DNA from: Bathynomus jamesi
Taxonomy: Eukaryota > Arthropoda > Malacostraca > Isopoda > Cirolanidae
DNA length: 64,000 bases
Assembly (NCBI GenBank): GCA_023014485.1
Contig: JAJOZX010006147.1
Coordinates: 195,001 to 259,000, forward strand
Direction of reading: 5' to 3'
Position numbers and translations under genes: made by a program. This document shows positions 33,425-44,815 of the stretch, piece after piece (position 1 is the stretch's first letter; each line of letters starts with the position of its first letter). A model generated the notes under the pieces. It saw only the letters and a list, made by a program, of their open reading frames with translations, was not told the origin of the DNA and searched no databases.

Positions 33425-33731
33425 TTATATACCTTACCTTACCTTTGGTAACCTTTGGTTAGCTTCCACCTGAATTGTTCATTCTGACGAAAGTCAAGCT
33501 TTTCACTCCACCTTAGACCTACAGTTTAACGTGGAATCCGAACCACGCCCCACCAGCAGCCCAGCGTCTTAACCACTAGGCCACCCAGGGTACCCATTTA
33601 TCTACCAACCATTTTATTTATTGTGTGGAAGGATGAACAGCTGGGTTTTGCTGTGTGCCGGCTGCTGTCACAGGGTCTCGAACCCGGGGCCGATGGATTC
33701 GTAGTCAGCGACGCTAACCACTACACTATAT
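33425..33731 (-). mobile_element. Dimeric tRNA-derived SINE, copy 2
   Basis: The minus strand carries TATAGTGTAGTGGTTAGC (A box of unit 1), GGGTTCGAGACCC (B box of unit 1), CTGGGTGGCCTAGTGGTTAA (A box of unit 2) and GTGGTTCGGATTCCACG (B box of unit 2), in the same order as at 21.0 kb. The (TA)n(GT)n run at 33723-33781 abuts the 5' side. Confidence 0.85.
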
Positions 33732-33741
33732 ATATATATAT

Positions 33742-33744
<3 letters not shown>

Positions 33745-33781
<37 letters not shown>
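33745..33781. repeat. (GT)n microsatellite
   Basis: Uninterrupted GT run beside the SINE 5' end. Confidence 0.95.
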
Positions 33782-33782
<1 letters not shown>

Positions 33783-34140
33783 AATTTGAGAGCTTGATTG
33801 GATTAAAAATGTTGAAAAATCCCTCCTATATTTTATCATCGTTTCAATTGAAACCATTTGGAAGGTCTCCCTCCTTCTGACGAGTCAATTAATATTCACT
33901 CGATCAAAATGGATATCGTGTATCCCGTCCTTTATTTCTAAATCGAAAACGTCCCACTGGGCATTGGGGCACTCGTGACTTTTCCTGAACTGACATTAAA
34001 AAAAAAAAAGCTCTTCCTCTTTTGCATCATTTATTTTCTAAAAGTTCATTTGCAAATCAAATGATTTTATTAATTTTTTTTTAAATTATTTTTTATTAAA
34101 CGTATTTGATTAATTTCTTTCCATCTGATATATATATATA

Positions 34141-34440
34141 TGGTGCTCTTCCAATATGTGCTCTACCGCGAAACTGTGATCTACCATATTCCAATACGTG
34201 CTCTACCGTGAAACTAGCCTTATAAGGCTAACTAACGAAAATATCATGACTTAACCTAACCAATCGTTAGGTCAACTATACGCCCTTGACGATTGGTTAG
34301 GTTAAGTCGTGATATTTTCGTTAGTTAGCCTTATAAGGCTAACTAACGTACCTGCTGCTAATCCGAATAATCTAAGGTAGATCACGTATTGGAATGTAAA
34401 TTTTCGCGGTAGAGCACATATTGGAAGAGCACATATATAT
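34141..34440. repeat. Long hairpin H2 (shared core, local arms)
   Basis: Outer arms begin GTGCTCTTCCAATATGTGCT and close with its complement at 34415-34434, with further CTCTACCG-type symmetry inward. The inner core (34214-34340) is the shared palindrome with AAGGCTAACTAACGAAAATATC and AACCTAACCAATCG, centred on GGTCAACTATACGCCC. Confidence 0.9.
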
Positions 34441-34490
34441 ATATATATATACTGTATATATATATATGGAGAGAGAGAGAGAAGAGAGAG

Positions 34491-34834
34491 AGGGTGGCGC
34501 AAAAGTCGCGCATCATAGGAATTTTCAGTGTTGATTACAGTAGAATATAGTATTTTTTCTTTTAGGTAGGGGATGACTGCGAAATTAACAATAGACGAGA
34601 GGGTGAGCTTGGTTTTAATGTATGGAAAACCAGGTACAACAAATCGATGAATCAGTACAGAATTTAAATTTTGTACCGATTCATCGATTTGTTGTACCTG
34701 GTATTCCATACATTAAAACTAAGCTCACCTTCTCGTCTATTGTTAATTTCGCAGCCATCCCCTACCTAAAAGAATAAACATATATTATAATCAACAGTGA
34801 AAATTCCTATGATGCGCGACTTTTGCACCACCCT
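34491..34834. mobile_element. Foldback element made from a mariner transposase 5' end
   Basis: Arms of about 170 bp: AGGGTGGCGCAAAAGTCGCG... and its complement ...CGCGACTTTTGCACCACCCT. Each arm carries the start of a mariner-like transposase: the left arm on the plus strand reads MTAKLTIDERVSLVLMYGKP, and the right arm repeats it inverted. So the element is a fold-back copy of the 5' end of a transposon, without a transposase body. Confidence 0.85.
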
Positions 34835-34849
34835 ATATGACATTAATTT

Positions 34850-35380
34850 TAATGTTACTAAAACTAAGGTTATGCAACTCCGTCCTAAAACCTCAAACCA
34901 AACGGCTAATTTTATTTTCAAAATGAGAGACGAACCAAAATATCACTAGTTACTTGAGTGACTACTAAGATACAAGGAAACAATATCGAAATTACTTTGT
35001 TAAAGCAAACATGATTATAAGGAACTTCAAATTCTGTACAGGCGAAACTAAAGACACTCTTTTTTTTGTACTTTCTGCATTAATACTGTAGTTATGGTTA
35101 GCAACTCTGGGTTAATTATAAAAGGTTTCCCGCATAACCCTCAATTTGCTTCACAACAGATCCTTGAGAGTGCTGCATAAATTACCTCCAATATTCTTAG
35201 CCTCTCAAATGTTCGCTGACCGCGAGGTTCCGAGCCTCCTTGAGGTAACAAACATGTTTAATACAGTCTAATGCGACGAATTAAAAACTCAGACAATCCA
35301 ATTGTCCAAGCTATTCATCAGTCCTACTTTGTTTTCTAGACTGTTTCGTTCTTGTATAGCTCCACTAAACTCCTGTAATA
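34850..35380 (+). pseudogene. LINE reverse transcriptase C-terminal remnant
   Basis: Plus-strand frames show TKTKVMQLRPKT, then RNSDNPIVQAIHQSYF-like text near 35270-35330, the C-terminal part of CR1/RTE-like arthropod LINE proteins. Several stops and frameshifts are present. No catalytic box remains. Confidence 0.55.
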
Positions 35381-35819
35381 GTCTTTCCATTACATGTCTA
35401 TTTTAATTTTATATTATTATATTTTAGTACTACTTTGAGAAGCTGTTATTATTAGTTTATATTCTTCGTTCCACATTACATGTATTATTGTTATTTCTTT
35501 GTTACCATAGACCTTTTATATTTTTTTAATTATTGTTTAATTATTAGTTGTGTCGTTGATTACCTTGATGGATACTGTACTTTTTTATGGGATTTGTCTC
35601 ATGCCAATCATCATCATCATCATCATTATTATCATTATCATCATATCAGATGAAAAAATGTTGAGAATATGCGAAACATTTTTTTTTCAACTTTTCGAGT
35701 GATGCATCACCTATCATCAGAACCTAGGCTGAAAGAGCCAAAACAGAAATATCTCCTCGGCATTTCTTTTCATCTTGCGTTCCGCGTTCCTGAGAAATAC
35801 ACCGATTCTAGTGTATTTA

Positions 35820-36215
35820 TGTTACAGGAAAAGTATGAAATTCAGGTATTCTATACAATACTTAGGCATTCTATACATTGCAATAAGGTTTTTAGGCGAA
35901 GTATGAAATGAATGTTAGTGAAGGTTAATGAAGGTTGATGAATGAATGTTAATTGAATGCCTGGTTAGGTCAACTGTACGGCCTTGGCGATTGGTTGGTT
36001 AAGTCATGATATTTTCGTTTACTGTCAAAACTAACGAAAATATCACGACTTAACCTAACCAATCGTCAAGGGCATACAGTTGATCTAACCTGGCATTCAA
36101 TTAACGTAACCTAACTGTAATCCAATATTCATTTCATGCTTTGCCTAAAATCCATACGGCAATATATAGAATGCCTAGGTATTGTATAGAATATCTGAAT
36201 TTCATACTTTGCCTG
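35820..36215. repeat. Long hairpin H3 (shared core inside-out, local arms)
   Basis: Outer arms: TGTTACAG--AAGTATGAAATTC ... GAATTTCATACTTTGCCTGTAACA, with ATTCTATACAATAC further in. The core halves are TTAGGTCAACTGTACGG...TCATGATATTTTCG and CGAAAATATCACGACTTAAC...AGTTGATCTAACC, so the CGAAAATATC side faces the centre, opposite to H1, H2 and H5. Confidence 0.88.
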
Positions 36216-36757
36216 TAACATATATATATATATATATATAATATATATATGAAATATACTGTACGAGTATATATAATGGTATTCATTTTAGAATAATGTT
36301 GTTTTACATAAAGATAATGCACAAAGCTTTGTTGTAAATGAATCTGAATTTCAAGTGAAATTCGCATTTCGGTAGTTATTGACGCTAAATATGAATTTCT
36401 GCATAAATTATTCTCTGACGTGAACTTCGGTATGAATTCTGTCACGTCTCAACATTGATGTTGATGAATACAAGAACTCCGGACCAAAGAAATAGAATAC
36501 CGTCTTAAATGCGCTCATGACCTTGATAATGCCTTTACGTTATATACCTTTATGAGGAATATATAGTGTCTGTGATGTCATTATGATAAAAAGACACCTT
36601 TGTGCGCTAGTTTTGGGGAAAAAAAATTTAAAATATAACACAAACCTTAATAAATAATGAAGAGGTAATGCGTAGCGACATACCAAAATATTAGAATATT
36701 TTTTTCAGGTTTTACAAAAAATAAAATAAATTCATTATGTTTATTGAGTACTGCCAA

Positions 36758-37938
36758 TACAGGGTGTCCCATAAGTCCGGCATCATAGGAAAAATAATAA
36801 AAAAAGGCAAAACAAAAGCTTTTATTTACAGAACGTGCTCAATATGTCCACCATTGTTTGCAATACACAAATTCAGACGTGATACCCAGTCAGCAAGCAC
36901 ACGGTGAATGATGTCAGGAGTAATGGTGTTACATGCCCCAATAATGCGCTGCCGCAAATGTTCAACACTCCTAATTTTCTCTGCGTATACCAGCGCTTTC
37001 AAGTGGCCCCAGAGATAAAAATCTAGTGGCGTGAGATCCGGGCTTCTAGCTGGCCATTCCACAGGCCCTCGACATCCTATCCAATGACCAAGGAATTGTT
37101 GGTACAGGTATTCCCTTACTTGGGTGCTGTAATGTGCAGGAGCGCCGTCTTGCTAGAACCATGTTGGGAAATTTCCTTCTTCGTTCAAGACACTGGGAAA
37201 TGCTTCTTCCTTGAGCATACGTAGGTAGGTGCCTCCAGTGACATGTTCATCGAAAAAGAGGGGGCCTATGATGCGATCCTTCCAAATGCCACACCATACA
37301 TCACCCGAGATGCACCTTGTTCCTTTGAAGAGGTATACCAGTGAGGGTTGTTTTGAGACCAGTAGGGTGTTCTGTCGATTTACCTCACCATTTCCATAAA
37401 AAACAGCCTCGTCACTGAACAGAATGGTGACGGGAAATTGGCATCCCGAGCATATTGTCCGTACCCATTCACAAAATTCCATCCGTCGGTCGGGATCATC
37501 TTCGCTTAATTTCTGTAGGATCTGAAGTTTATATGGATGCCATTTGTGAGCCTGAAGAATGCGATGGATGCTACTTTTCGACACTCCTGTCTCGGCGGAC
37601 AATCACCGAAGAGACTTATTGGGACTTCTGTTAAAATGAGCCAGGACAGCAGTCGCTGTATCATCGTCAGTGGACCTCCTTGAAGGTCCACTGAGTGGTT
37701 TATCTTCTATGGATCCTGTTTCCTTAAACTTTGCAACAAGTCTGCTAACACAACTCTGCGTTATTAGCTCGCGGTCTGGATGCAGTCTGTTAAATTCAGC
37801 AGCGGCCTCTCTTTGACTCCGATTTCCTATGAGTAGAATTATCTGGATTCGTTCTTCCTTGCTCACAGACATTATGGCCTGTAGAAAGAGAAAAATATGA
37901 ATTCCTCCTATGATGCCGGACTTATGGGACACCCTGTA
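36758..37938 (-). mobile_element. DD41D mariner-like element, nearly complete
   Basis: Ends TACAGGGTGTCCCATAAGTC and the complement ending GGGACACCCTGTA are inverted repeats of at least 40 bp, insertion at TA. Length 1181 bp. It contains a transposase frame on the minus strand broken only by two stop codons. Confidence 0.93.
36829..37872 (-). pseudogene. DD41D mariner-like transposase with two nonsense codons
   Basis: From ATG at 37872 the 347-codon reading frame runs MSVSKEERIQIILLIG (HTH domain), a second DNA-binding half ending SPNKSLR, then, after a TGA (about 37605), [33 protein letters not shown] with the first catalytic Asp, and after a TAG (about 37154) [25 protein letters not shown] and NGGHIEHVL. 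By my count 41 residues lie between the second and third acidic residues, the DD41D spacing. Both stops fit single C-to-T changes (CGA or CAG to stop), the type expected from deamination. No frameshift was seen. This is the least decayed transposase in the window apart from the catalytic fragment at 3.1 kb. Confidence 0.9.
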
Positions 37939-37989
37939 TATTAAACCTTTATCAGAGACTTTTTAACTCTGTGTCTTAGTGGCATCGTG

Positions 37990-38300
37990 GTCGACAAGGC
38001 TCTTGCATTCTTTTGTACTTATCGATTGTCAGGTTGTCATCAAACACCTTTTCAGTTCACTAAGTGTTATGGTTTACGCTTTTGGACCGTCTGCTTAGCA
38101 ATATTCCAAAGAATTTACATCGGATTAAGATCGAGAGAATTAGCTGGCCATGGAAGTACTTCACTTTCATGAGCATCAAACCACGCAGCTGTTGCACGAG
38201 CCGTATGAGCTGGAGTCAGGTCATATTGAAAAATAAATGGTTCCTCTCCATTCAGCTGTTGTGCAAACTCCAGCATGAAGTATTCTAAGATTTCTTGAAC
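37990..38300 (-). pseudogene. Tc1-like transposase fragment, minus orientation
   Basis: The minus strand near 38100-38290 carries LQEILEYFMLEFAQQL, PFIFQYDLT and an AWFDAH-type block of the catalytic middle of Tc1 transposases (second Asp region), with frameshifts. At about 38300 the sequence switches to a plus-strand Tc1 fragment. Confidence 0.55.
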
Positions 38301-38775
38301 AAAAGAATTTCAAGTTTTTCGAGTGGCCTAATCAAAGGCCAGATTTCAATTTAATCGAGAATTCATGGTTTGATTAGGAAAAAAAGTTTGTGCGCAAGAG
38401 AAGCCCTTTGAATCTGAATGAATTGCAACAATTTTCTTTAGAATAATGAGCTAAAATTTCTATTGAGAGATGTCGAAACTTTTTAGAAAAATACCCAAAA
38501 CGAATCATTGAAATCATTCAAGCAAAAGGTGGACAAATAAAGTATTAAATAATTTTATAAATAAATGTACGAAAACTTTTGCATTTCAACTTTTTTCTAT
38601 TTTTCAAAATTCTTTGATGTTTTACATTATATGTTGGAGTTAAACAATTTTTTTTTTATTAAATTTTTCAAAACGAACGATAAACTTTTCAACTATTCAA
38701 TACATGGTACGAAAGATAAGGACGAATATAACTGAAATATTTACCTGTACGAATATTTATGAGCGCCACTGAATA
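38300..38775 (+). pseudogene. Tc1-like transposase C-terminus, plus orientation, with end
   Basis: Plus-strand reading: FEWPNQRPDFNLIENSWFD, the third catalytic Glu block (in Tc1 style PDLNPIEN), then RSPLNLNELQQF, CRNFLEKYPKRIIEIIQAKG and GGQIKY, the family's C-terminal end. The Tc1-type terminus GTACGAATATTTATGAGCGC at 38747-38766 follows. The preceding piece is inverted relative to this one, so the locus is a chimera or rearrangement. Confidence 0.65.
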
Positions 38776-39570
38776 TACGTTTGTATATTTGGAACGACGT
38801 TGATTGTGCAAAGAGAAAATGTATATGCTTAACAACGAATGAATAAAAAAGTTTTCTAGAAGTATTTACGTAAGTAAATAAGTATTTACAAAATTTCAAC
38901 TGTTTGCAATATGTATTTACAATAATTATTTAAAAGTAATAAGTTTGTAAGCCGTAAGTATTTACGTAAGTATATGAGATTTTTTTTTAACATTTGAACG
39001 TTGTCGTTATATACCGGGTTGTTTGCAGTTATATATTTAACGTATACACAAATAAACTCATGTGCGCAAGTGTTGTGTGTGTGTGTGTATAAATATGTAT
39101 ATATATATATGAACCGTTATGATGAAATGTGGACTCTAAGATCAAGAAATTGAGTCGGCATGCAAATAAAAAAATGTGAACCGAAAATCGTCGTGCATCT
39201 TGCTCCTGAAGAATCATACACCCGATCCTATAAAGACAGAAGTGGCTGCAATTCAAACTAACCCCATAAGCACAAAAATGGATATGAATCATACTGTTCA
39301 TTTGATTATGATAACACAGCATTGTTGCTTCTTGTGGTGATAAACCACTTATGGAAGCCGCGTTAATACGTTGATAATGTTTAATGTTATACCAGTTGTC
39401 ACAAAAAAATGTTCTCTGTTTAAAAGCTGTCATTCCGCTTGCATTTATTTCGGAACACCAAAATTTATAAATCTAAAAATAAATATATCTAAGTTTATTC
39501 CATAGAAATGTTATTAAGATAACACGAGTGGAAGTCGAGTTTCGATAGTTCTAAAATATCATTTGAAAAA
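38776..39570. other. Spacer, nothing recognised
   Basis: AT-rich with short GT repeat near 39075-39090. No supported gene. Confidence 0.4.
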
Positions 39571-39696
39571 AATTAAATTGAGAAGTAAGATATGAGCAGG
39601 TGCTGTCTGTTCTCTAATAGAGGAATTTGGAACTACGACACGCATGAGCATCAGGTATAATAATATCAACTTTAGTTGCATTTTAACCGAAAAAGT

Positions 39697-39930
39697 GTTC
39701 CATGTGACCTCCATTGTGGCTAATCACAACGTGGACACGTCGTTTCCACTGAAGAACGGCGGCCTGGATATGCTCCCCTAGAATTTACTGCCAAGTTCTT
39801 CGATGCGTTGATGGAGCTCTTGCAATGGATCCAACAGTCTTTGGTGGCCTGTTTAAATTTTTTTTTGTGGCGCGTTCTGCAAAAGTAGTTCAGAAGGTGC
39901 AGTCTGGTAAATGGGGGAGGGGAGACCATT
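39697..39930 (-). pseudogene. Mariner-like transposase C-terminal remnant
   Basis: The minus strand reads, across frames, RATKKNLNRPPKTVGS-like text, then IQAAVLQWKRRVHVVISHNG and the NGGHMEHFF signature near 39697-39718, the C-terminal end of DD41D-type transposases. The catalytic part is absent or unreadable. Confidence 0.55.
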
Positions 39931-40689
39931 CATTGCTTCTGATAAACCGAGAAATATTTTCGGAGATACTAAAGAGTTACAACTAAACGATGGGAAGGAA
40001 TGCTGTCCTGTAAGGAAACTAAATCATTATTGGGATAGACGCGTTCATATCATGTGAAATAATGGTTTAACCCTTTAAGGACTGAAGGTACAAATTGCTA
40101 ACGTTTCAAATACAAACATTCATAACTTAACCCTACAAAAAATTCAGGGCTTAATTAAAGGGTTAAATGTTGTACATACGTGTCCACATATTTTTTTTAA
40201 TCTTGAGGGTTGATGAAAATTAATTTAATATTTCACTTCTCAAGAAGCACAAAATGACACCAGAATTGTTAAGGAGACTAACGATCTTTCATGATAAAGG
40301 TGGTGTGGATTAATACTATTTTTTTCGGATGTGTGAAGTAAATTTGGTGGTTTCGACGATTTGTCGGAACTTGTAAAGTAAAATTTTTCTCGGTTTAGAA
40401 GCGCATGTTTTTATGGAATGAATGAATGAATGAATGAATAAATGAATAATTCTTTATGTATGGAATAAATATTACAATTTTACAGATTTTTGTTAAAATA
40501 ATTTTAACATAAAACAAGTAATTGTTAATTGGACTACTTATTTTATTTTATTTGTCCCTTGAGCTTTAGGCTTTACTGGACTCTCATAAAATAAAATATT
40601 ACTTCATATGTAATTATGATTAATAATATATAAATAATGAATAAAAAGTATTCATTTAAAATATATAAACTAGTAAATCTCCGACACAG

Positions 40690-41000
40690 TGAATGGCACA
40701 GCACCAGTTTCTCAACTTGCTTTTCATCTTGCTGCGTTTGGGATGTCCGTCGTCGGCCACCATTCGTTTTATTTGTTGCAATAAAGCCTGTTGTTTCCAG
40801 ACGCTGAATCGCATGATTAACAGACCTTGCATTCCAGTGTTTACCCGGGAACTCAGAAACTATTCTTTCACTGCGCTATCCATTTTCTGGAAATATGTCT
40901 TGATAAAAGCGAAATCACTTTTCGCTAGAATTTTCACAAAGACTTTTCTTTTTTTTAACACAGCTAAATCTTGATCTAAACAAAGACTTTGCCTGAAAAG
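40690..41000 (-). pseudogene. Mariner-like transposase N-terminal remnant
   Basis: The minus strand reads SDFAFIKTYFQKMDSAVKE (near 40860-40925), then ERIVSEFPGKHWNARSVNHA and RLETTGFIATNKTNGGRR (about 40740-40860): a helix-turn-helix DNA-binding half followed by an ETG block as in the 36.8 kb copy. A frameshift or stop separates the blocks. No catalytic domain follows before the C-terminal remnant at 39.7 kb. Confidence 0.5.
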
Positions 41001-41250
41001 CTCTCGTGCTTCCCAATGGCCTATTCGGATAAGAATATTTTGATTAGCTTGCTTGCAACTAAATATAAAATGGAACATAAATGTAAATCTATCGATGTGA
41101 TGTTTCGTTTCAATAATTTAATATTTCTACCTTATGTAACATAATCTTTTTCTGAATAAAGAGTTTGTTTGTTTGTTGAAGTAACGAACAAACAACACTG
41201 ATTTAATTTACAATGCTCCCAGCCTCACACTAGCTGTTACAGTGTATATG

Positions 41251-41408
41251 TTACAGGGAATCTGTGTAACTAGGGATTTCTTGATTGGTTTGGTTAAGTC
41301 GTGATATTTTCGTTAAAACTAACGAAAATATCACGACTTAACCTTATATAAAATCCGCGAACATTTTAGGAATTTCATGAAATCCCTAGTTACACAGATT
41401 CCCTGTAA
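41251..41408. repeat. Hairpin H4 (shared core inside-out, local arms)
   Basis: Outer arms TTACAGGGAATCTGTGTAAC... and the complement ...GTTACACAGATTCCCTGTAA (30 bp, near perfect). Inner core: GGTTAAGTCGTGATATTTTC ... GAAAATATCACGACTTAACC, with the CGTT-AACG side central, as in H3. Confidence 0.92.
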
Positions 41409-41700
41409 TATATATAGGCATAATCGTGATACTTGCGCGCATTTTAATTCCAAATTTCTCTATCAGAGGGCAGACAGCACCCGCTCATATCTTCCTTTTC
41501 ATTCTCTAAAAAATTATTTTTAATCGCTAATTTTGAACTTATCTCAAGTGAAAGTCAATTTATATATCTTAATAAAATATTTATGAATAAACTCAGTTGT
41601 TTATAATTACTTTTTACGAGTTTCATTTCAGCGCACCGCAAAAAAATGCAAACGAAATGCCATTGTCCTAAATAGAGGACATTTATTTTGCGCCACCAGG

Positions 41701-41738
<38 letters not shown>

Positions 41739-41780
41739 AAGAGAGCGAGAGAGAGAGACACACACACACACACGCATACA
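41701..41780. repeat. Microsatellites (TA)n, (GA)n, (CA)n
   Basis: Three abutting dinucleotide runs. Confidence 0.9.
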
Positions 41781-42036
41781 GGAAGAGAGAGAGGGAGAAC
41801 GAACTCGCCTCTGATCTTAATATTCACTGCGCACACTGAACAGACTGAAGCCAGAGCGGAATATCCCCATATTTAGTAAGTGTGTCAGAATGTTTTCGAA
41901 ATAGAGGGGTTATAAATGGAAAATCGCGTGAATATATTTTCCATTTCTCACGTGGAACATTCTTATCGCTGTATTTTTCTTTTTTGTGCACAAAAGTATC
42001 ATTTGAGGAGAAAAGAATGCAAACCGAAAAGAATGG

Positions 42037-42039
<3 letters not shown>

Positions 42040-42092
<53 letters not shown>
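42040..42092. repeat. (GA)n microsatellite
   Basis: About 50 bp of GA repeat. Confidence 0.95.
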
Positions 42093-42093
<1 letters not shown>

Positions 42094-42599
42094 ATAAATA
42101 GAAGAAAATAAGAAAATAAAGAGCGAGAAAATTGACTGTAAAGAGAGGGGAAGTACAGAATTGGAAAACTATTTTTTTATTTATTTTTTAGGCTTTACTG
42201 GGCTCTTATTTATTTATTATTAGTAATAACTATATTTTATTTTTAATAAGTATTATTAATAGTTAAAGTATGCATTAACCTTAAATTATCATTATCGATA
42301 TGATAAATGCAAGGTCGTTATTGAACACAGAAAGACGAGTGGCTGTGAAAGTAAGAAAAAAAAGGACAAAAGTCGTCTATAAGAAGGAAACTAAAGAAAG
42401 AAAAAAGAGAAAATTGGCAATAAATGAGGAATGTAAAGAGAGGAAATTCAAAGACAGAGAAAAATGAGATAGAATAATTTGCCTGAAAGCTTTTTGACGC
42501 AGTAGAAGAAAGGTCAGACAAAAGGAAATATTTACCTTTTAATATTTAGATATTTCGTTTAAGAAAACTCAACTTTTATAGTATTGAAGATACCCTTTG

Positions 42600-42601
42600 A
42601 T

Positions 42602-42670
<69 letters not shown>

Positions 42671-42672
42671 TC
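42600..42672. repeat. (CT)n(TA)n(GT)n microsatellite
   Basis: Composite dinucleotide run. Confidence 0.95.
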
Positions 42673-42689
42673 ATCGGAATCGGTGGTAT

Positions 42690-43640
42690 GTATAGTTCAG
42701 TGTCACAAGGAACGATCCTTGCTCCAATATTATTTATATAATCAAACTTACTGCTATAGATAATGAAGTAAACGGAAATAGCATTGTAGCACCTTTCGCC
42801 AATGATACTGAAATCAGCAGACAAATTAAGACCGAAAAGTTTCAGCTACATGTAAGTATGGGATAAAGACCGAAAAACAGCGTTATCCTCTTCTCCATAT
42901 AAACGGAGAATCCATAGTACTAAAACGCAAAGGACGTATGAATAATCATGAGTGGCGATATGAATTTTGATGTGCAAAACAAGATAACAATATGGAAAGC
43001 CAGGCAAATAAATAACTTGACATATATTCATGACCTTCATAAAAAGAGTTGGAGGCGTAATGGCCCCTTTACTGAAACCATTAATTATACTTACACTGGA
43101 ATACTGTTCGGTTCTAACGACCCTTTATAATAACAAGAAATTAACCAGCTTGAAGAAACACTGAAAATTTATTGCAAAACTTAATGTTCTCTAAGAATTA
43201 AACTACTAGGAAAAGATAAGGGAATTCTATACTTTAGGGAGGAGAGATATAGTTGTACTATTATTTATTTATGGAAAATGATTCGGGGACGGGCCCCCGT
43301 TATCTCTCAAACTGACGTGGAAAACCGAAAAAGGAAGGACTTGCCATATATCAAAACAAAAGACAAGACGAGGAAAGATCTTATTCCTCAAGAAGAATAG
43401 TTTTGTAATTAGAGGACCTCTACTGTTCAAAAGATTCCTAAAATAAATCAGAAATACGAGTATAAGAAAAGTGGGAGTGGACGTCATCAAGAATCACCTG
43501 GGTAGCTAGCTATAGAAAATATCAAATGAGCCATGTATGTCTGGATACGTTAAATGTCGAGTTCAGGAAAGTAATTCTCTCCTGAACCAGCTAAGAAATA
43601 AGGTGGGACCTTAAGAGTGACCTGCCCTGCGGAGTTCCGA
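42690..43640 (+). pseudogene. LINE reverse transcriptase C-terminal remnant
   Basis: Plus-strand frames show VSQGTILAPILF (the SGVPQGS-like block, near 42694), FANDTEISRQIKTEKFQL (YADDT-like block, near 42800) and REERYSCTIIYLWKMIRG (near 43240-43300), the C-terminal domain seen in crustacean and insect CR1/RTE-type LINEs. Many stops break it. Confidence 0.6.
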
Positions 43641-43649
43641 AAGAGTGGA

Positions 43650-44777
43650 ATAAATATATATAATACTTAAAACAGGTTTATGCAGATTATGTTTCAGATA
43701 GAAAGCAAATGCTTTAATTTCTGCAAAGCATCGCTCTGACCATACACCCATTCAGGGCACGAGTAGCTTCCACCGTCACTGCCAAATACTGTATATAGAG
43801 AATCGGCGTTCCACCGAGGCTTCCACACGTAGTTCATCACCAGTGGAAACAACACTGCTTTGAGTCATCATATTCCAGTGTGTAGACCAATCCATAATTT
43901 TTTCACGTGCGTTTGTAGTTAGTTTACAATTAAAAATACTCTTCTTTTTATAAAAGTTTGGGTTCATGATTCATACAGAGCAAAATCGCTCCCGTTCTAA
44001 TCACAAATTCATTCACATCACCATTTACACACATATTCCAAACACTTCACTCATTTCCTTTTACTCAGCTCATACATGCACCATAAAACTATTCAAAGTG
44101 GAGAGTAATAATTAATTATCAATCAGGCAGGTCAGAAACTGGCGCATCGCTCAGGTCAAACCCGTATGCTACCCATTGCGCTAACGCCCAGATTATTACT
44201 AACCAGCACCAACCTGAGTCGAACCCCCAACCTCAGTGTCTTTATTTCGCTTATTGGAAAACGGTGTGTTACACACACTGTCAAGTGGGTAGTAGCTACA
44301 TACTTGAAAAAATAAGTGGTGATTATTTTCGGAAAGTAATTCAAAGTTGGATTACTTATAAAAACCTTAATTTAAAAAAAGGTGAATTATTTAACCCTTT
44401 CATGCTTGGATTATAAATTTTATTTTAACATTTTGTTTCCTGTTTAAACCAAAATAATCTCTAATATTCAGATCGTAAGGCTCAAAATTCAGATAGTAAG
44501 GTCCGAAATTGATTGTCAAGCGCATGTTGCCATAAGGCAACGGTCGGTGTTAAAAGGTTAAAAATTAAATCACGTGAATTTCATGAGCATCAGAAATTCG
44601 ATAGATTTTATCTCAGAAGCATCATTGAGTGTTGAAAGTGTTCCTATTTTCTATAAACGAGTCTGGTTTGAATTAGGCCAGCAACCTATTTGGTGATTGC
44701 ATGGATTCATGTGGCTCCAGATGTTCACCCGTATACCCTTTTGTCAGGGGAAACCGCTTTCGAATTTTATCATGCTA

Positions 44778-44815
<38 letters not shown>

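Larger units (their letters stand above)
39575..41505 (-). mobile_element. Probable mariner-like element with inverted ends and a nested hairpin
   Basis: About 70 bp at 39581-39650 (AGATATGAGCAGGTGCTGTC...) matches the inverted sequence at 41430-41500 (AGATATGAGCGGGTGCTGTC on the minus strand), reading inward from both sides, as terminal repeats would. Two transposase remnants between them lie on the minus strand. The hairpin H4 sits near the right end. About 1.9 kb, longer than usual, so foreign DNA is nested in it. Confidence 0.6.

Noticed and set aside
44140..44230. Possible tRNA gene on the minus strand
   Set aside because: A-box-like sequence is fair but the B box is poor and no acceptor stem is visible.
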